From Escherichia marmotae (GTDB taxonomy: Bacteria > Pseudomonadota > Gammaproteobacteria > Enterobacterales > Enterobacteriaceae): DNA of 64,000 nt. Numbering within the stretch: position 1 is the stretch's first letter; every line of letters begins with the position of its first letter. Both the position numbers and the translations under genes were made by a program. A model generated the notes under the pieces. It saw only the letters and a list, made by a program, of their open reading frames with translations, searched no databases and was not told the DNA's origin. The stretch lies in contig NZ_CP025979.1 of assembly GCF_002900365.1 (NCBI RefSeq), positions 3,038,001-3,102,000 of the forward strand, given 5' to 3'. Shown here piece after piece: positions 1 through 9,177 of this stretch.

Positions 1-57
1 TTTCAGGTCGATAGCCTGCAACAATGGCTGTTGCGAGGTGGCCTCTTGCGTACTCAT
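1..57 (-). CDS. dppF: DppF, dipeptide ABC transporter ATPase (5' end only)
   Basis: Only the first 19 codons are in the window; the gene continues past its left edge. The reading MSTQEATSQQPLLQAIDLK matches the start of DppF, the second ATPase of the dipeptide importer. Its ATG overlaps the TGA of dppD in an ATGA arrangement, so the two ATPases are probably translationally coupled and made in equal amounts. It is the last gene of dppABCDF. The catalytic motifs lie outside the window. Confidence 0.9.
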   Translation of the reverse strand, partial: MSTQEATSQQPLLQAIDLK

Positions 58-1037
58 AGTGTGGGCCTCCCGGCATCATCAAGTGGGTAATGGCATTTGG
101 ACTGACGCCCGTCAGCGAGCATATTCAGCGCCGGCTCTTCAGCGCGGCATTTGTCAGTGGCATAGGGGCAGCGCGGATTAAGCAGGCAGCCGTTCGGGCG
201 GTCGTATTTTCCGGGAACCACACCAGGTAACGACGCCAGACGTTCTTTGTCCTGGGCAAATTCCGGCAACGCACGCAACAATGCCTGGGTATATGGATGA
301 CGTGGCGCACGGAAGATAGCGTGGGCATCACCCGTTTCCACCACCTGACCGGCATACATCACGATGATTTTATGCGCCGCTTCCGCCACCAGCGCCAGGT
401 CATGCGTAATCAATACCAGCGCCATGTTCTCTTTCTGCTGTAACTCCAGCAGCAGTTCGATGATTTGCGCCTGAATGGTCACGTCCAGCGCGGTGGTCGG
501 TTCATCGGCAATCAGCAGTTTTGGCCGACAGGCAATTGCCATCGCGATCATTACACGCTGGCTCATCCCGCCGGAAAGTTGATGCGGGTAAACGTCCAGA
601 CGCGATGCCGGATCGGGGATGCCGACCAGATTCAACAGGTCAATCGCTCGCTGACGGCGGGTGCTTTTGTTACCCCCCTGATGCACCTTAATCGCTTCCA
701 TAATCTGGAAACCAACGGTGTAACACGGGTTGAGACTGGTCATCGGGTCCTGGAAGATCATCGCGACTTCGGCACCGACCAGGTTGCGGCGCTCTTTTTC
801 CGAAATACGCTGCAAATCCTGACCGTTAAATTCCAGCTTTTCTGCCATCACGCGACCGGGATAATCAATCAGCCCCATAATCGCCAGCGAACTAACCGAT
901 TTGCCAGAACCAGACTCGCCAACAATGCCAACCACTTCGCCCTGTTTCACGCTGTAGCTGATGCGGTCTACGGCGCGGAATGGTGCGCTTTCATCACCGA
1001 AATGCACCGATAATTTATCTATATTTAATAACGCCAT
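54..1037 (-). CDS. dppD: DppD, dipeptide ABC transporter ATPase
   Basis: One of two cytoplasmic ATPases that power dipeptide and haem import through DppBC. The 327-residue length is standard. Visible motifs are Walker A GESGSGKS at residues 40-47, Q-loop FQDP near 95, signature LSGGMSQR near 155, Walker B LLIADEPT near 175 and the switch histidine in LITHDLA. The C-terminal oligopeptide-transporter extension holds a cysteine cluster (CLLNPRCPYATDKC) of the kind reported to bind an iron-sulfur cluster in this family. The start lies 10 bases after the dppC stop, and the stop overlaps the start of dppF. Confidence 0.97.
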   Translation of the reverse strand: MALLNIDKLSVHFGDESAPFRAVDRISYSVKQGEVVGIVGESGSGKSVSSLAIMGLIDYPGRVMAEKLEFNGQDLQRISEKERRNLVGAEVAMIFQDPMTSLNPCYTVGFQIMEAIKVHQGGNKSTRRQRAIDLLNLVGIPDPASRLDVYPHQLSGGMSQRVMIAMAIACRPKLLIADEPTTALDVTIQAQIIELLLELQQKENMALVLITHDLALVAEAAHKIIVMYAGQVVETGDAHAIFRAPRHPYTQALLRALPEFAQDKERLASLPGVVPGKYDRPNGCLLNPRCPYATDKCRAEEPALNMLADGRQSKCHYPLDDAGRPTL

Positions 1038-1047
1038 CTCGAACCTC

Positions 1048-1950
1048 TTACTGCTTCAGTTTGGGATCGAGCGCGTCACGCAGACCGTCACCCATCAGGT
1101 TAAATGCCAGCACCGTCAGCAGGATCGCCAGCCCCGGGAAGGTCACGACCCACCAGGCACTTTGCGCGAACTGCAATACATCGGAGAGCATGGTGCCCCA
1201 TTCCGGCGTTGGCGGTTGCGCGCCCATGCCAAGGAAGCCGAGGGCAGCCATATCGAGAATGGCGTTAGAGAAGCCGAGCGACGCCTGAACAATCAGTGGT
1301 GCAAGGCAGTTAGGGAGAATATTGACGAACATCTGGCGCAGCGCCCCAGCCCCCGCCACGCGGGAAGCCGTCACATAGTCGCGGTTCACTTCCACCAGCA
1401 CGGCAGCGCGCGTCAAACGGACGTAATGCGGCAGGGCGACAAAGGTTAATGCCAGCGCGGCGTTGCCGATAGATGGGCCGAAGATAGCCACCAGCACCAG
1501 CGCCAGCAGCAGGCTTGGCAGCGCCAGCATGATATCGACCACGCGCATGATGATGTTATCGACCAGACCGCCAAAGTAACCAGCGATCAAGCCGAGAATA
1601 ACGCCCATAATCAGCGACAATACCACCACCAGACAACCGACCAGCAGTGACAGCCGGGCACCATACATCAGGCGCGACATCACATCGCGACCGACGTCAT
1701 CGGTGCCGAGCAAATGCGCCATGCTGCCGCCTTCCTGCCAGGCTGGCGGGGCGAGCAGCGCATCGCGGAACTGCTCCGCCGGGTTATACGGCGCAATCCA
1801 GTTGGCAAAAATCGCGATAAACAGCACGATGACCACGTAAACAAGCCCGACGACTGCGCCTTTGTTGCGTTTAAAATAGTGCCAGAACTCCTGTAACGGG
1901 GTCATCGGCACCGGTGCAGTAATCACTTTATTTTCAGTAACCTGTGACAT
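1048..1950 (-). CDS. dppC: DppC, dipeptide transporter inner-membrane permease
   Basis: Second permease subunit of the Dpp importer, 300 residues as in K-12. One hydrophobic helix near residues 32-54 is followed by a periplasmic loop and then the BPD_transp_1 domain with five helices. The EAA loop near residues 190-210, which contacts the ATPases, reads SRVAGAGALRQMFVNILPN. It lies between dppB (9-base gap) and dppD and forms the membrane pore with DppB. No defect was seen. Confidence 0.97.
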   Translation of the reverse strand: MSQVTENKVITAPVPMTPLQEFWHYFKRNKGAVVGLVYVVIVLFIAIFANWIAPYNPAEQFRDALLAPPAWQEGGSMAHLLGTDDVGRDVMSRLMYGARLSLLVGCLVVVLSLIMGVILGLIAGYFGGLVDNIIMRVVDIMLALPSLLLALVLVAIFGPSIGNAALALTFVALPHYVRLTRAAVLVEVNRDYVTASRVAGAGALRQMFVNILPNCLAPLIVQASLGFSNAILDMAALGFLGMGAQPPTPEWGTMLSDVLQFAQSAWWVVTFPGLAILLTVLAFNLMGDGLRDALDPKLKQ

Positions 1951-1959
1951 GATGTTCCC

Positions 1960-2979
1960 TTACTTCTTATGACGAATACGCGGGTTCACCACGCCGTACA
2001 GCAGATCGACCAGCAGATTGACGAGGATAATCATCGTCGCCACCAGCAATACGCCCCCCTGCACTACCGGATAATCGCGGCGTTGCAGCGCGTCAATCAA
2101 CCAGCGCCCCAGACCCGGCCAGGAGAAAATGGTTTCGGTCAGAATCGCCCCCGCCAGCAGCGTGCCCACCTGCAGGCCGATCACGGTCACCACCGGCAGC
2201 ATGGCGTTGCGCAGCGCATGGACGATAATCACCCTAAGGCGGGTCAGGCCTTTGGCGCGAGCGGTGCGGATATAGTCTTCGCCCAGCACTTCCAGCATCG
2301 AGGAGCGCGTCATACGAACGATAACCGCCAGCGGAATCGTACCCAGCACCATCGCAGGTAAGATCATATGTGCGACGGCGTCGATAAAGTTACCGTCTTC
2401 ACCCCAGATGGCGGTGTCGATCAACATAAAACCGGTTAATGGATTAGCGTCATCGAGGAACACCATGTCGCTCACGCGACCGGAGACCGGCGTCAGGTTC
2501 CAGTGCACTGACACCAGCATGATCAGCATCATGCCCCACCAGAAGATCGGCATTGAATAGCCGGTCAGCGCCAGACCAACCGCCGTGTGATCGAAAATGG
2601 AACCCCGTTTAACTGCCGCCAGCACACCAACCGGAATGCCGACCGCGGTCGCAAAAATCATCGCGCAGACGCCAAGTTCCAGCGTGGCCTGGAAGCGCGG
2701 CACGAACTCTTCCCACACCGGGATGCGACTTTTCATCGAAATGCCTAAATCGCCATGCATAACGCCCCAAATGTAGTGGAGGTACTGCTGCCACATCGGT
2801 TTATCTAAGCCGAGTTCAGCCAGCAGTTGTGCATGACGTTCTGGGGAGATCCCACGTTCGCCCGCCATGATCATCACCGGATCGCCGGGGATCATGTGGA
2901 CAAAAGCAAAAGTGAGAAGGGTAATACCGATAAACGTGGGGATGACGAGTCCCAAACGTCGGAGAATAAACTGCAACAT
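1960..2979 (-). CDS. dppB: DppB, dipeptide transporter inner-membrane permease
   Basis: First permease subunit of the dipeptide importer. The start chosen at MLQFILRR gives 339 residues, the family length. The reading frame extends 21 codons further upstream, but those codons run toward the repeat region and do not resemble a transporter N-terminus. There are six hydrophobic segments, and the EAA loop is visible as YIRTARAKGLTRLRVIIVHA. The gap to dppA is about 300 bases and holds REP/BIME hairpins, which probably limit expression of dppBCDF relative to the periplasmic binding protein. Confidence 0.96.
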   Translation of the reverse strand: MLQFILRRLGLVIPTFIGITLLTFAFVHMIPGDPVMIMAGERGISPERHAQLLAELGLDKPMWQQYLHYIWGVMHGDLGISMKSRIPVWEEFVPRFQATLELGVCAMIFATAVGIPVGVLAAVKRGSIFDHTAVGLALTGYSMPIFWWGMMLIMLVSVHWNLTPVSGRVSDMVFLDDANPLTGFMLIDTAIWGEDGNFIDAVAHMILPAMVLGTIPLAVIVRMTRSSMLEVLGEDYIRTARAKGLTRLRVIIVHALRNAMLPVVTVIGLQVGTLLAGAILTETIFSWPGLGRWLIDALQRRDYPVVQGGVLLVATMIILVNLLVDLLYGVVNPRIRHKK

Positions 2980-3075
2980 AACCCGGATTCTCTGTAGTGA
3001 CGCACAGCCTGGAACTGCGTGTCTGCATTGCTCACCAATCAATTCCTGTCCTTATCGGACAGGGAATGAAGTATT

Positions 3076-3250
3076 GCTACCGGATGGCGCTGTGCGCAGA
3101 GGCCAGCGCCACCGGGTATACAGATTGTTGACAAAGTGCGCTTTGTTCATGCCGGATGCGCCGTTAACGCCTTATCCGGCCTACAAAATCTTGCAAACTC
3201 AATGCATTGCAAAATTCTCGTAGGCCTGATGAGCGGAGCGCATCAGGCAG
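3076..3250. repeat. REP/BIME cluster between dppA and dppB
   Basis: Three adjacent imperfect hairpins fill this gap: one at 3078-3118 (arms TACCGGATGGCGCT and AGCGCCACCGGGTA), a REP-like unit at 3150-3183 (TGCCGGATGCG with CTTATCCGGC) and one at 3219-3249 (GTAGGCCTGATG with CGCATCAGGC). These match the E. coli REP consensus in alternating orientation, which defines a BIME. Its place after the binding-protein gene and before the permease gene is typical for mRNA 3'-end stabilisation and polarity inside ABC transporter operons. Confidence 0.85.
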
Positions 3251-3285
3251 TTTTGCGTTTGTCATCAGTCTCGTATGGCTTTTAA

Positions 3286-4893
3286 TTATTCAATAGAGAC
3301 GTTTTCGAAGTGATGTTTGCCTAATGGATCAACCACATAGCCTTTAACTTCTTTACGTACCGGTTCAAACACGGTGGAGTGAGCGATGATCAGTGCCGGA
3401 GCCTGATCGTGCATGACCACCTGCGCTTGTTTATACAGTTCAACACGTTTGTTGTGGTCGTCGGTAGCACGCGCCGGTTGAATCAGATCTTCAAACGGTT
3501 TGTAGCACCATTTTGAGTAGTTAGAGCCTTGTTCAGAAGCAGCGCAGCTAAACAGGGTGGCGAAGAAGTTATCCGGGTCCCCATTGTCGCCAGTCCAGCC
3601 CATCATTACTGTCTGGTGCTCGCCATCTTTTGCACGCTTGAGGTACTCACCCCATTCGTAAGTGACGATTTTGGCCTGTACGCCCACTTTCGCCCAGTCA
3701 GCCTGAATCATCTCTGCCATGCGACGAGCATTCGGGTTATACGGACGTTGTACTGGCATTGCCCACAGATCGATGGAGAAGCCTTTTTCCAGACCCGCTT
3801 CTTTCAGCAAAGCTTTCGCCTTTTCTGGATCGTAGGTGTAGTCCTGAACGTCGTCGTTATAGCCCCACATAGTTGGTGGGATCAGGTTTTTTGCTGCCAC
3901 GCCAGCGCCCTGATAAACCGCTTTGATGATCGCGTCTTTGTTCACCGCGTAGGTCAATGCCTGGCGAACTTTCACGTCATCCAGTGGTTTTTTCTGCACG
4001 TTATACGAGAGGTAGCCAACGTTCAGCCCCGGCATCTCCATCAGGTTGATGGATTTATCCTGCTTCATGCGGGCGATATCTGCCGGGTTCGGGTACGGCA
4101 TCACCTGGCATTCGTTCTTCTGCAACTTAGCGTAACGCACGGAAGCGTCAGGGGTAATAGAGAAGACCAGCGTGTCGATCTGCGGTTTGGTGCCCCAGTA
4201 GCCATCAAACGCTTTGTAACGAATACGGGAATCTTTTTGATACTGCTGTAACTGGAACGGGCCGGTGCCGATTGGGTTGAGGTCCAGTTTTTCCGGCGTA
4301 CCGGCTTTCATCATCGCGTCAGCATATTCTTTTGACAGAATAGAGGCGAAGTCCATTGCCAGGTCAGCCAGGAACGGCGCTTCCGGGCGAGTCAGCACGA
4401 ACTGAACGGTGTTGTCATCCACCTTTTTCACTTCGCTGATCAGCTCCGGCAAGCCCATGCCTTCGAAGTATTCGTAGCTGCCGCCAGAAACTTTATGGTA
4501 CGGGTTTTGCGCATTTTTCTGACGATCGAACGAGAACACCACGTCATCGGCGTTCAGTTCACGCGTCGGTTTAAATTCTTTGTTGTCGTGCCACTTCACA
4601 CCTTTACGCAGATGGAAAGTATAGGTTTTACCGTCGTCGCTGACTTCCCACTTTTCAGCGAGGCCGGGGATCACTTCGGTGGTGCCGATTTTAAATTCAA
4701 CCAGGCGGTTATAAAGCGGTACAGAAGAGGCGTCATAGGTGGTGCCAGAGGTAAACAGTTGCGGGTTAAACCCTTCCGGAGAACCTTCTGAACAATAAAC
4801 CAGAGTTTTAGCCTGAACACTTGCTGCAACGGTCATAGCCACCAGGCTGAGACCAAGCTTCAGCATCCCTGACTTTTTCAAGGAAATACGCAT
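3286..4893 (-). CDS. dppA: DppA, periplasmic dipeptide/haem-binding protein
   Basis: Periplasmic solute-binding protein of the dipeptide importer, which also takes part in peptide chemotaxis. It has 535 residues, the K-12 length. A Sec signal peptide spans residues 1-28, with cleavage after VQA before KTLVYCSEGS. The mature protein is a family 5 (SBP_bac_5) binding protein with the conserved segment LRKGVKWHDNKEFKPT. It is the first gene of the dpp operon, with an upstream regulatory region of several hundred bases. In E. coli the dppA leader is a known target of the GcvB small RNA; I infer the same here. Confidence 0.98.
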   Translation of the reverse strand: MRISLKKSGMLKLGLSLVAMTVAASVQAKTLVYCSEGSPEGFNPQLFTSGTTYDASSVPLYNRLVEFKIGTTEVIPGLAEKWEVSDDGKTYTFHLRKGVKWHDNKEFKPTRELNADDVVFSFDRQKNAQNPYHKVSGGSYEYFEGMGLPELISEVKKVDDNTVQFVLTRPEAPFLADLAMDFASILSKEYADAMMKAGTPEKLDLNPIGTGPFQLQQYQKDSRIRYKAFDGYWGTKPQIDTLVFSITPDASVRYAKLQKNECQVMPYPNPADIARMKQDKSINLMEMPGLNVGYLSYNVQKKPLDDVKVRQALTYAVNKDAIIKAVYQGAGVAAKNLIPPTMWGYNDDVQDYTYDPEKAKALLKEAGLEKGFSIDLWAMPVQRPYNPNARRMAEMIQADWAKVGVQAKIVTYEWGEYLKRAKDGEHQTVMMGWTGDNGDPDNFFATLFSCAASEQGSNYSKWCYKPFEDLIQPARATDDHNKRVELYKQAQVVMHDQAPALIIAHSTVFEPVRKEVKGYVVDPLGKHHFENVSIE

Positions 4894-5240
4894 TATTCTG
4901 CTCCAATTGTGATGTTTGTTGTTTTAACCCTTTGCAGTGGGTTGTCGCTGCCTGACCTTTTTTGTTTTTTGCCCGGTCGGGTCAACGTAAAGAGGTGGGG
5001 ATGCCGTACTTATTTACATCAGTGTAACAGTGCGGATCCTCCATAAAATGCCCCTCATGACCTACAATCTGTCAACAGAATGTGAAAACGTCAATACAGC
5101 CAACCGGGATTTACAACAACGGTGAGATTCCACAAACAAAGATTAAAAAAACTTCGCAAGGCTATTTGCAGCAGAGAAATTTGTGCTATGCCAACATAAC
5201 CAGAACAATCACCTTAATATTTCGCAACAACTGGTGATTA
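4894..5240 (-). promoter_or_regulatory. dppA upstream region
   Basis: This non-coding stretch precedes dppA. Next to the start codon is a long leader with TTGTTGTTT-type runs and a GGAGCAG Shine-Dalgarno just before the ATG. The leader is where GcvB pairing is expected from K-12. I see AT-rich promoter-like sequence around 5090-5240 but cannot assign -10 and -35 boxes with confidence. No open reading frame resembles a gene. Confidence 0.5.
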
Positions 5241-5463
5241 AGTTTTAGGCAGATAATGAAAAAAATCTGATGGAATGGTGGTTATCTGAGCGATTAATAC
5301 CGCGAACGTTAAAGCGCACAGCGGAAAATGCCAGCGCCAGCCATAAGTAACGCAAGAAAAGATTTAAGCAAATATAAAAAAAGACAATGGAATATGTCAC
5401 AAATCCGTTAATGGATAGTGAGATATGGGGCGCAAATTTGGCAGTGAAATGCGTGGTGTGTAG

Positions 5464-5545
5464 ATTGGATAAAGCGTTTACGCCGCATCCGACAATGGGC
5501 TGACACATTTGCCTGATGCGACGCTGGCGCGGCTTATCTGGCCTG
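5464..5545. repeat. REP/BIME hairpins downstream of the proK transcript
   Basis: AAGCGTTTACGCCGCATCCGAC at 5470 is followed by GCCTGATGCGACGCTGGCGCG and CTTATCTGGCC. These are two REP-type units in opposite orientation, lying between the dppA promoter region and the terminators of the proK transcript. Confidence 0.75.
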
Positions 5546-5564
5546 AGTTCGAGCGGGCACAAAT

Positions 5565-5597
5565 GCAAAAAAGCCTGCTCGTTGAGCAGGCTTTTCG
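5565..5597 (-). terminator. Distal intrinsic terminator of the proK transcript
   Basis: On the minus strand a nine-base-pair stem AGCCTGCTC/GAGCAGGCT (5572-5592, three-base loop) is followed by a run of T. It lies just beyond a copy of the 3' end of tRNA-Pro and is the second of two terminator hairpins downstream of proK. Confidence 0.85.
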
Positions 5598-5600
5598 AAT

Positions 5601-5620
5601 TTGGTCGGTGATAGAGGATT
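5601..5620 (-). repeat. Repeat of the tRNA-Pro 3' end (rtT-like)
   Basis: Twenty bases here are identical to 5769-5788, the 3' terminal part of proK including its CCA. The copy sits about 168 bases further along the transcript and is not preceded by the rest of a tRNA. E. coli is known to carry such tRNA 3'-end repeats downstream of tyrT (the rtT repeats) and some other tRNA genes. The spacer 5621-5735 holds the sequence commonly found with such repeats. Confidence 0.75.
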
Positions 5621-5734
5621 ACTCGCCACTTCGTGGCTTGCCCTGCGGGTCGTTGCTGGCGCAACGTTCTCTCGCTTCGCTTGAGTCGAACCTCTCTGCC
5701 CCCGGAGGTTCTCATCCTCTTCAAACCGCAGAAA

Positions 5735-5764
5735 GCAAAAAACCAGCCCGTAGGCTGGTTTTTC
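5735..5764 (-). terminator. Proximal terminator of proK
   Basis: On the minus strand AACCAGCC (5753-5760) pairs with GGCTGGTT (5741-5748), followed by six T residues. It begins a few bases after the CCA of the tRNA-Pro gene and is a standard intrinsic terminator. Confidence 0.88.
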
Positions 5765-5769
5765 TAAAT

Positions 5770-5846
<77 letters not shown>

Positions 5847-5937
5847 ATTGCGGGGCGCATCTTACTGCGCAGATACGCCCTCGTCAATCCCTTAATAGCA
5901 AAATGCCTTTTGATCGGTGAGAAAGTCGGCAGACCAT

Positions 5938-7629
5938 TTAGTTGGCCGCAACGTCCTTCGCCTGCGGGATATGACACCAGTTGTTGTTTTCGTTAATGCC
6001 ACCGTCCGGTGAAGTATAACCAAGACAGCCCATGATGGTATCGTACAGCTCTACATGGCGGCGCGGTACTTTCATTTCCGCTTCTTTTTTCAACTGTGCA
6101 AATGCCTGCGCGTTGGCCGGATTTTCCAGATATTTATCCGACATCCAGACCATCATCGGTACACGGAACTGTTCCGGCGGTGCATATTCGCGTGGTGTAC
6201 CATGCAAGTGTTCGCGCTCGTTAATCGACTCACCGTGATCCGCCGCGTAGAAAATAATAGCTTTCTTATCGCGGAATTTGTCAATCACTGTGTCGATAAA
6301 ATGATCAACGTAGGTTATAGAGTTATCGTATGAGTTAATCATCGGTGCTCGTGGACATTTACGATCAACTGCATAGCACTCTGGTTTCCACTGGGCAAAC
6401 TGACGGGGATAACGCTGAGTATAGTTGTAGTGCGACCCTTTGGTATGCAGCACAATCAGATGCTTGCCTTCTGGCTTTTTCTCCAGAGAACGCTCGATTT
6501 CATTGACCAGCAACATATCGTCCACCGCTTTCCCGCGGTTACGTGGCTCAGCCGCAATTTGCTCACGATAGGCAATGTTGTCGGCCATGGTATTGCTGTA
6601 GAACCACATCTCGCTCTGCATGGCGTACAAATCCGAGCTAAAGCCTAACTGCTTGAGAACTGCGAATACGTTCTGCTCTTTGAGCGTACGTTGTGGGTTA
6701 TCTTCCGTTCCGCCTTCGCGGACAAACATACAGCGTAGTGATAATTTAGTCGCGGTATCACAAGAATAACCACGGTACATCACCAGATTTTTCTCTTTTG
6801 CCAGCTTCGGCGTGGTATCACGCTCGTAGCCCAGCATCCCCATATGATCCCAACGCGTGGTTTCACCAATAATAAAAATTACATAGGTGTCGTCGAGATT
6901 TTGCGTCGGGGTATAAGTGAATTTTTTCGCCGGATTCATCAGCGAACGATTATCTGAAGATTCATCCACCTGTGCCCAGGCGTACAGTCCCAACGCAGAA
7001 AGCCAGTTCGAAGGTAAATACGAGTTCGCCAGCACCCCACCATAACTTGGCATATCCACCCCAGCCATGCGGTCTGCACGCTTTTGAGCGACGTCCATCA
7101 GACGGATAGGTCCCCATACCAGTAGACCCGCCAGCAGCACGGTAAGCGCACTACGCCAACGTGTTTTCGGTGTACAAAGCTGACGCCAGAAGGTGTCTTG
7201 TGAGCGGTTCATCCAGATAAGTATCAACGGGATAATACTCACCAGTACAATCCATGCGATAAGCGACCAGCCAACTACTTCTTTCGACAAATCGATATCG
7301 GTAGTCATCACCGAAGCGACAATCCCATAGCCAATCATGACGTTCATAAATGTCATGTAGTAGCTGGCTCCGGCAGAGACCAGCACCAGCAACGAGGCCA
7401 ACACTTTCCAGACTGTTCTGCCGAAGAGTGAAATTAAGCGTAAAAAGAAGAAGGTAGCCAGGACAGTACCGGCCAGTTCGATAACCGCCGATACACCATT
7501 AAGAAAAGTAAAATTGTGCGCATAACCATCGAACCGACGGAAATAGACTGCGCAATTCATAAACAGACCGATATAGACAGCGAGCAAAAAGCTTAGCTTT
7601 TGCTGCGTTATCGTTTTGATATATCTCAT
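5938..7629 (-). CDS. eptB: EptB, Kdo2-lipid A phosphoethanolamine transferase
   Basis: Inner-membrane enzyme that adds phosphoethanolamine to the outer Kdo sugar of LPS. The start at MRYIKTITQQK gives 563 residues, the family length; an in-frame upstream start would add 11. Five hydrophobic helices fill residues 1-200, followed by a periplasmic sulfatase-like domain. That domain shows GETTRWDHMG with the nucleophile threonine, several cysteines (CDTATKLSLRCMF) and the metal-binding ADHGESINEREHLHG. The catalytic part looks intact. The membrane half seems much more different from the K-12 protein than the C-terminal 100 residues, judged from memory. In E. coli the mRNA is controlled by MgrR and ArcZ. 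Confidence 0.94.
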   Translation of the reverse strand: MRYIKTITQQKLSFLLAVYIGLFMNCAVYFRRFDGYAHNFTFLNGVSAVIELAGTVLATFFFLRLISLFGRTVWKVLASLLVLVSAGASYYMTFMNVMIGYGIVASVMTTDIDLSKEVVGWSLIAWIVLVSIIPLILIWMNRSQDTFWRQLCTPKTRWRSALTVLLAGLLVWGPIRLMDVAQKRADRMAGVDMPSYGGVLANSYLPSNWLSALGLYAWAQVDESSDNRSLMNPAKKFTYTPTQNLDDTYVIFIIGETTRWDHMGMLGYERDTTPKLAKEKNLVMYRGYSCDTATKLSLRCMFVREGGTEDNPQRTLKEQNVFAVLKQLGFSSDLYAMQSEMWFYSNTMADNIAYREQIAAEPRNRGKAVDDMLLVNEIERSLEKKPEGKHLIVLHTKGSHYNYTQRYPRQFAQWKPECYAVDRKCPRAPMINSYDNSITYVDHFIDTVIDKFRDKKAIIFYAADHGESINEREHLHGTPREYAPPEQFRVPMMVWMSDKYLENPANAQAFAQLKKEAEMKVPRRHVELYDTIMGCLGYTSPDGGINENNNWCHIPQAKDVAAN

Positions 7630-7974
7630 GCAAACAAACCCTGGAAAAACAGGTGATAACACCCTGCATAATAGCTTTTCAGGCCAGGCAGGGGAAAAGT
7701 GCGGAGGTTGTCAGATAAAGAAAATCTGCACACGCAGACAAGTAAACCACAGCAAAAGGAAAAAGTGTGGGGAAAGAGTGTACATGAAGCACAAATTTAC
7801 AAAAATACAAGTATGAAAGGATACTTTTTGTAAATTGAACGCTTAAAAGGACCAGCTAGCTGGCCCTCGATTTTATCAATGACTCATCCTGAATTGTGCC
7901 GATACATTTGATTCATACACAATGAAAAAATACGCCACGCTATCTCAGGACGAGTCTGAAACCCGTCGTTAAAC
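7630..7974. other. eptB promoter region and yhjX terminator
   Basis: Non-coding gap between yhjX and eptB, both on the minus strand. A near-perfect palindrome at 7849-7866 (GGACCAGCTAGCTGGCCC) is followed on the minus strand by TTTT and fits a terminator for yhjX. The part from 7630 to about 7840 should hold the eptB promoter and leader. I see no conserved reading frame. Confidence 0.6.
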
Positions 7975-9177
7975 TTAACCATGTACCTCACGAAACGTTC
8001 TGAATTCAGGCTGGCGAATGGTCGTTGAAAGCGCCAGCGAAAGAATCAGCAAGGCGAAAATGACGTAGAAGGTTACATAGAAGCCGCCAAACAGTGAGGC
8101 GATAATCGAGCCGCAAATACTACCGATACCAAACCCGAGGTAAATCACACCGTAGTTTTTCGCCAGGTTATTAAGCCCGAAGAACTCACTAACCAGTGAC
8201 GGGAAGACGGTAATGGTGCCACCGAAGTTAAAGGCCACACAGGCAATCGCCGCAAAGAATGTCAGCGCATTGAGTGGAGCAAACAACAGCGCTGCCATAC
8301 CCACCAGCGAAATCACCTGACCAATGGTGATGACACGAATACGGGCAATTTTGTCAGACAGAATGCCCAGCACCAGACGACCAGAAAGGTTAGCAATAGA
8401 AATAACCGTCACTGCGTTAGCTGCTGATACTGCATCAAGATGCGCCAGGCTCTGGGCGATATCTTTCGCCACACCAATGACATACAAACCGCTCATACAG
8501 GCAGTCAGGAACATCACCGCCAGCATCCAGTATTGCGGTTTACGCATCGACTCTGCCAGAGTGAAATCATTTTCCACCACGCCATTATGGGTTTTGACTT
8601 CCTGCTTCGGCGCGTCTTTCATTAAGGTTGCGCCAAAGACAATCATCACCAGCACAATCGCGCCCCAAATCAGAAAGGTTTTTTCCAGACCGACCGTCTC
8701 CAGCAGATGCGAGTCGATAAATTTGAATCCCAGGCTACCCAAACCATAGGAACCAATGGCGAACGCGGAGATCAAACCTTTACGCTCCGGGAACCACTTC
8801 ACGCAGTTAGAGAGCGTCAGCAGGTAACCCGCGCCATCTGCCAGACCGACCAGCACACCAGCGCTCAACCACAGCATCATCAGACTGTTGGAATGCGCGG
8901 TAAGGAAGAAACCCAGCCCCAGTAAAATGCCGGACGCCATAGTGACGCGTTTTACGCCAAAACGTTCCTGCAACTTACCAGCCACAGAAGATGAGATAGC
9001 CAGTCCCAGACTCAACAGGCCAAAGGAGAAAGCGACCTGACTTATCGGCGCATCCAGCTTGGCGGAAAGCGCGCCGTTAAACAGGCTCCAGGTATAAACC
9101 GAACCCAATGCAAACTGGGTAATGATAGTACCAATGAGTGTCAGCCAGCGGGTACGCTGATAGTTTGAAGGTGTCAT
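7975..9177 (-). CDS. yhjX: YhjX, MFS transporter (pyruvate-induced)
   Basis: A 400-residue major facilitator with twelve hydrophobic segments, of the oxalate/formate antiporter-like group. The sequence matches E. coli YhjX, whose transcription is known to be switched on by the YpdA/YpdB (PyrS/PyrR) two-component system in response to pyruvate. The transported substrate is not firmly established. The loop KLQERFGVKRV between helices 2 and 3 and LSDKIARIRV between helices 8 and 9 are MFS signature loops. It appears monocistronic, with its own terminator near 7849. Confidence 0.92.
   Translation of the reverse strand: MTPSNYQRTRWLTLIGTIITQFALGSVYTWSLFNGALSAKLDAPISQVAFSFGLLSLGLAISSSVAGKLQERFGVKRVTMASGILLGLGFFLTAHSNSLMMLWLSAGVLVGLADGAGYLLTLSNCVKWFPERKGLISAFAIGSYGLGSLGFKFIDSHLLETVGLEKTFLIWGAIVLVMIVFGATLMKDAPKQEVKTHNGVVENDFTLAESMRKPQYWMLAVMFLTACMSGLYVIGVAKDIAQSLAHLDAVSAANAVTVISIANLSGRLVLGILSDKIARIRVITIGQVISLVGMAALLFAPLNALTFFAAIACVAFNFGGTITVFPSLVSEFFGLNNLAKNYGVIYLGFGIGSICGSIIASLFGGFYVTFYVIFALLILSLALSTTIRQPEFRTFREVHG

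Noticed and set aside
465..1449. Long open frames on the strand opposite dppD and dppC
   Set aside because: They are antisense to well-recognised transporter genes, lack ribosome-binding sites and resemble no protein family. The same holds for antisense frames over glyS, fdoG and fdoH.
3043..3250. Possible CRISPR or tandem repeat between dppB and dppA
   Set aside because: The units are palindromic, alternate in orientation and match REP sequences; there are no regularly spaced direct repeats with spacers.
5601..5735. A second tRNA gene or tRNA pseudogene next to proK
   Set aside because: Only the 3' twenty bases match; no acceptor 5' strand, D arm or anticodon arm is present.
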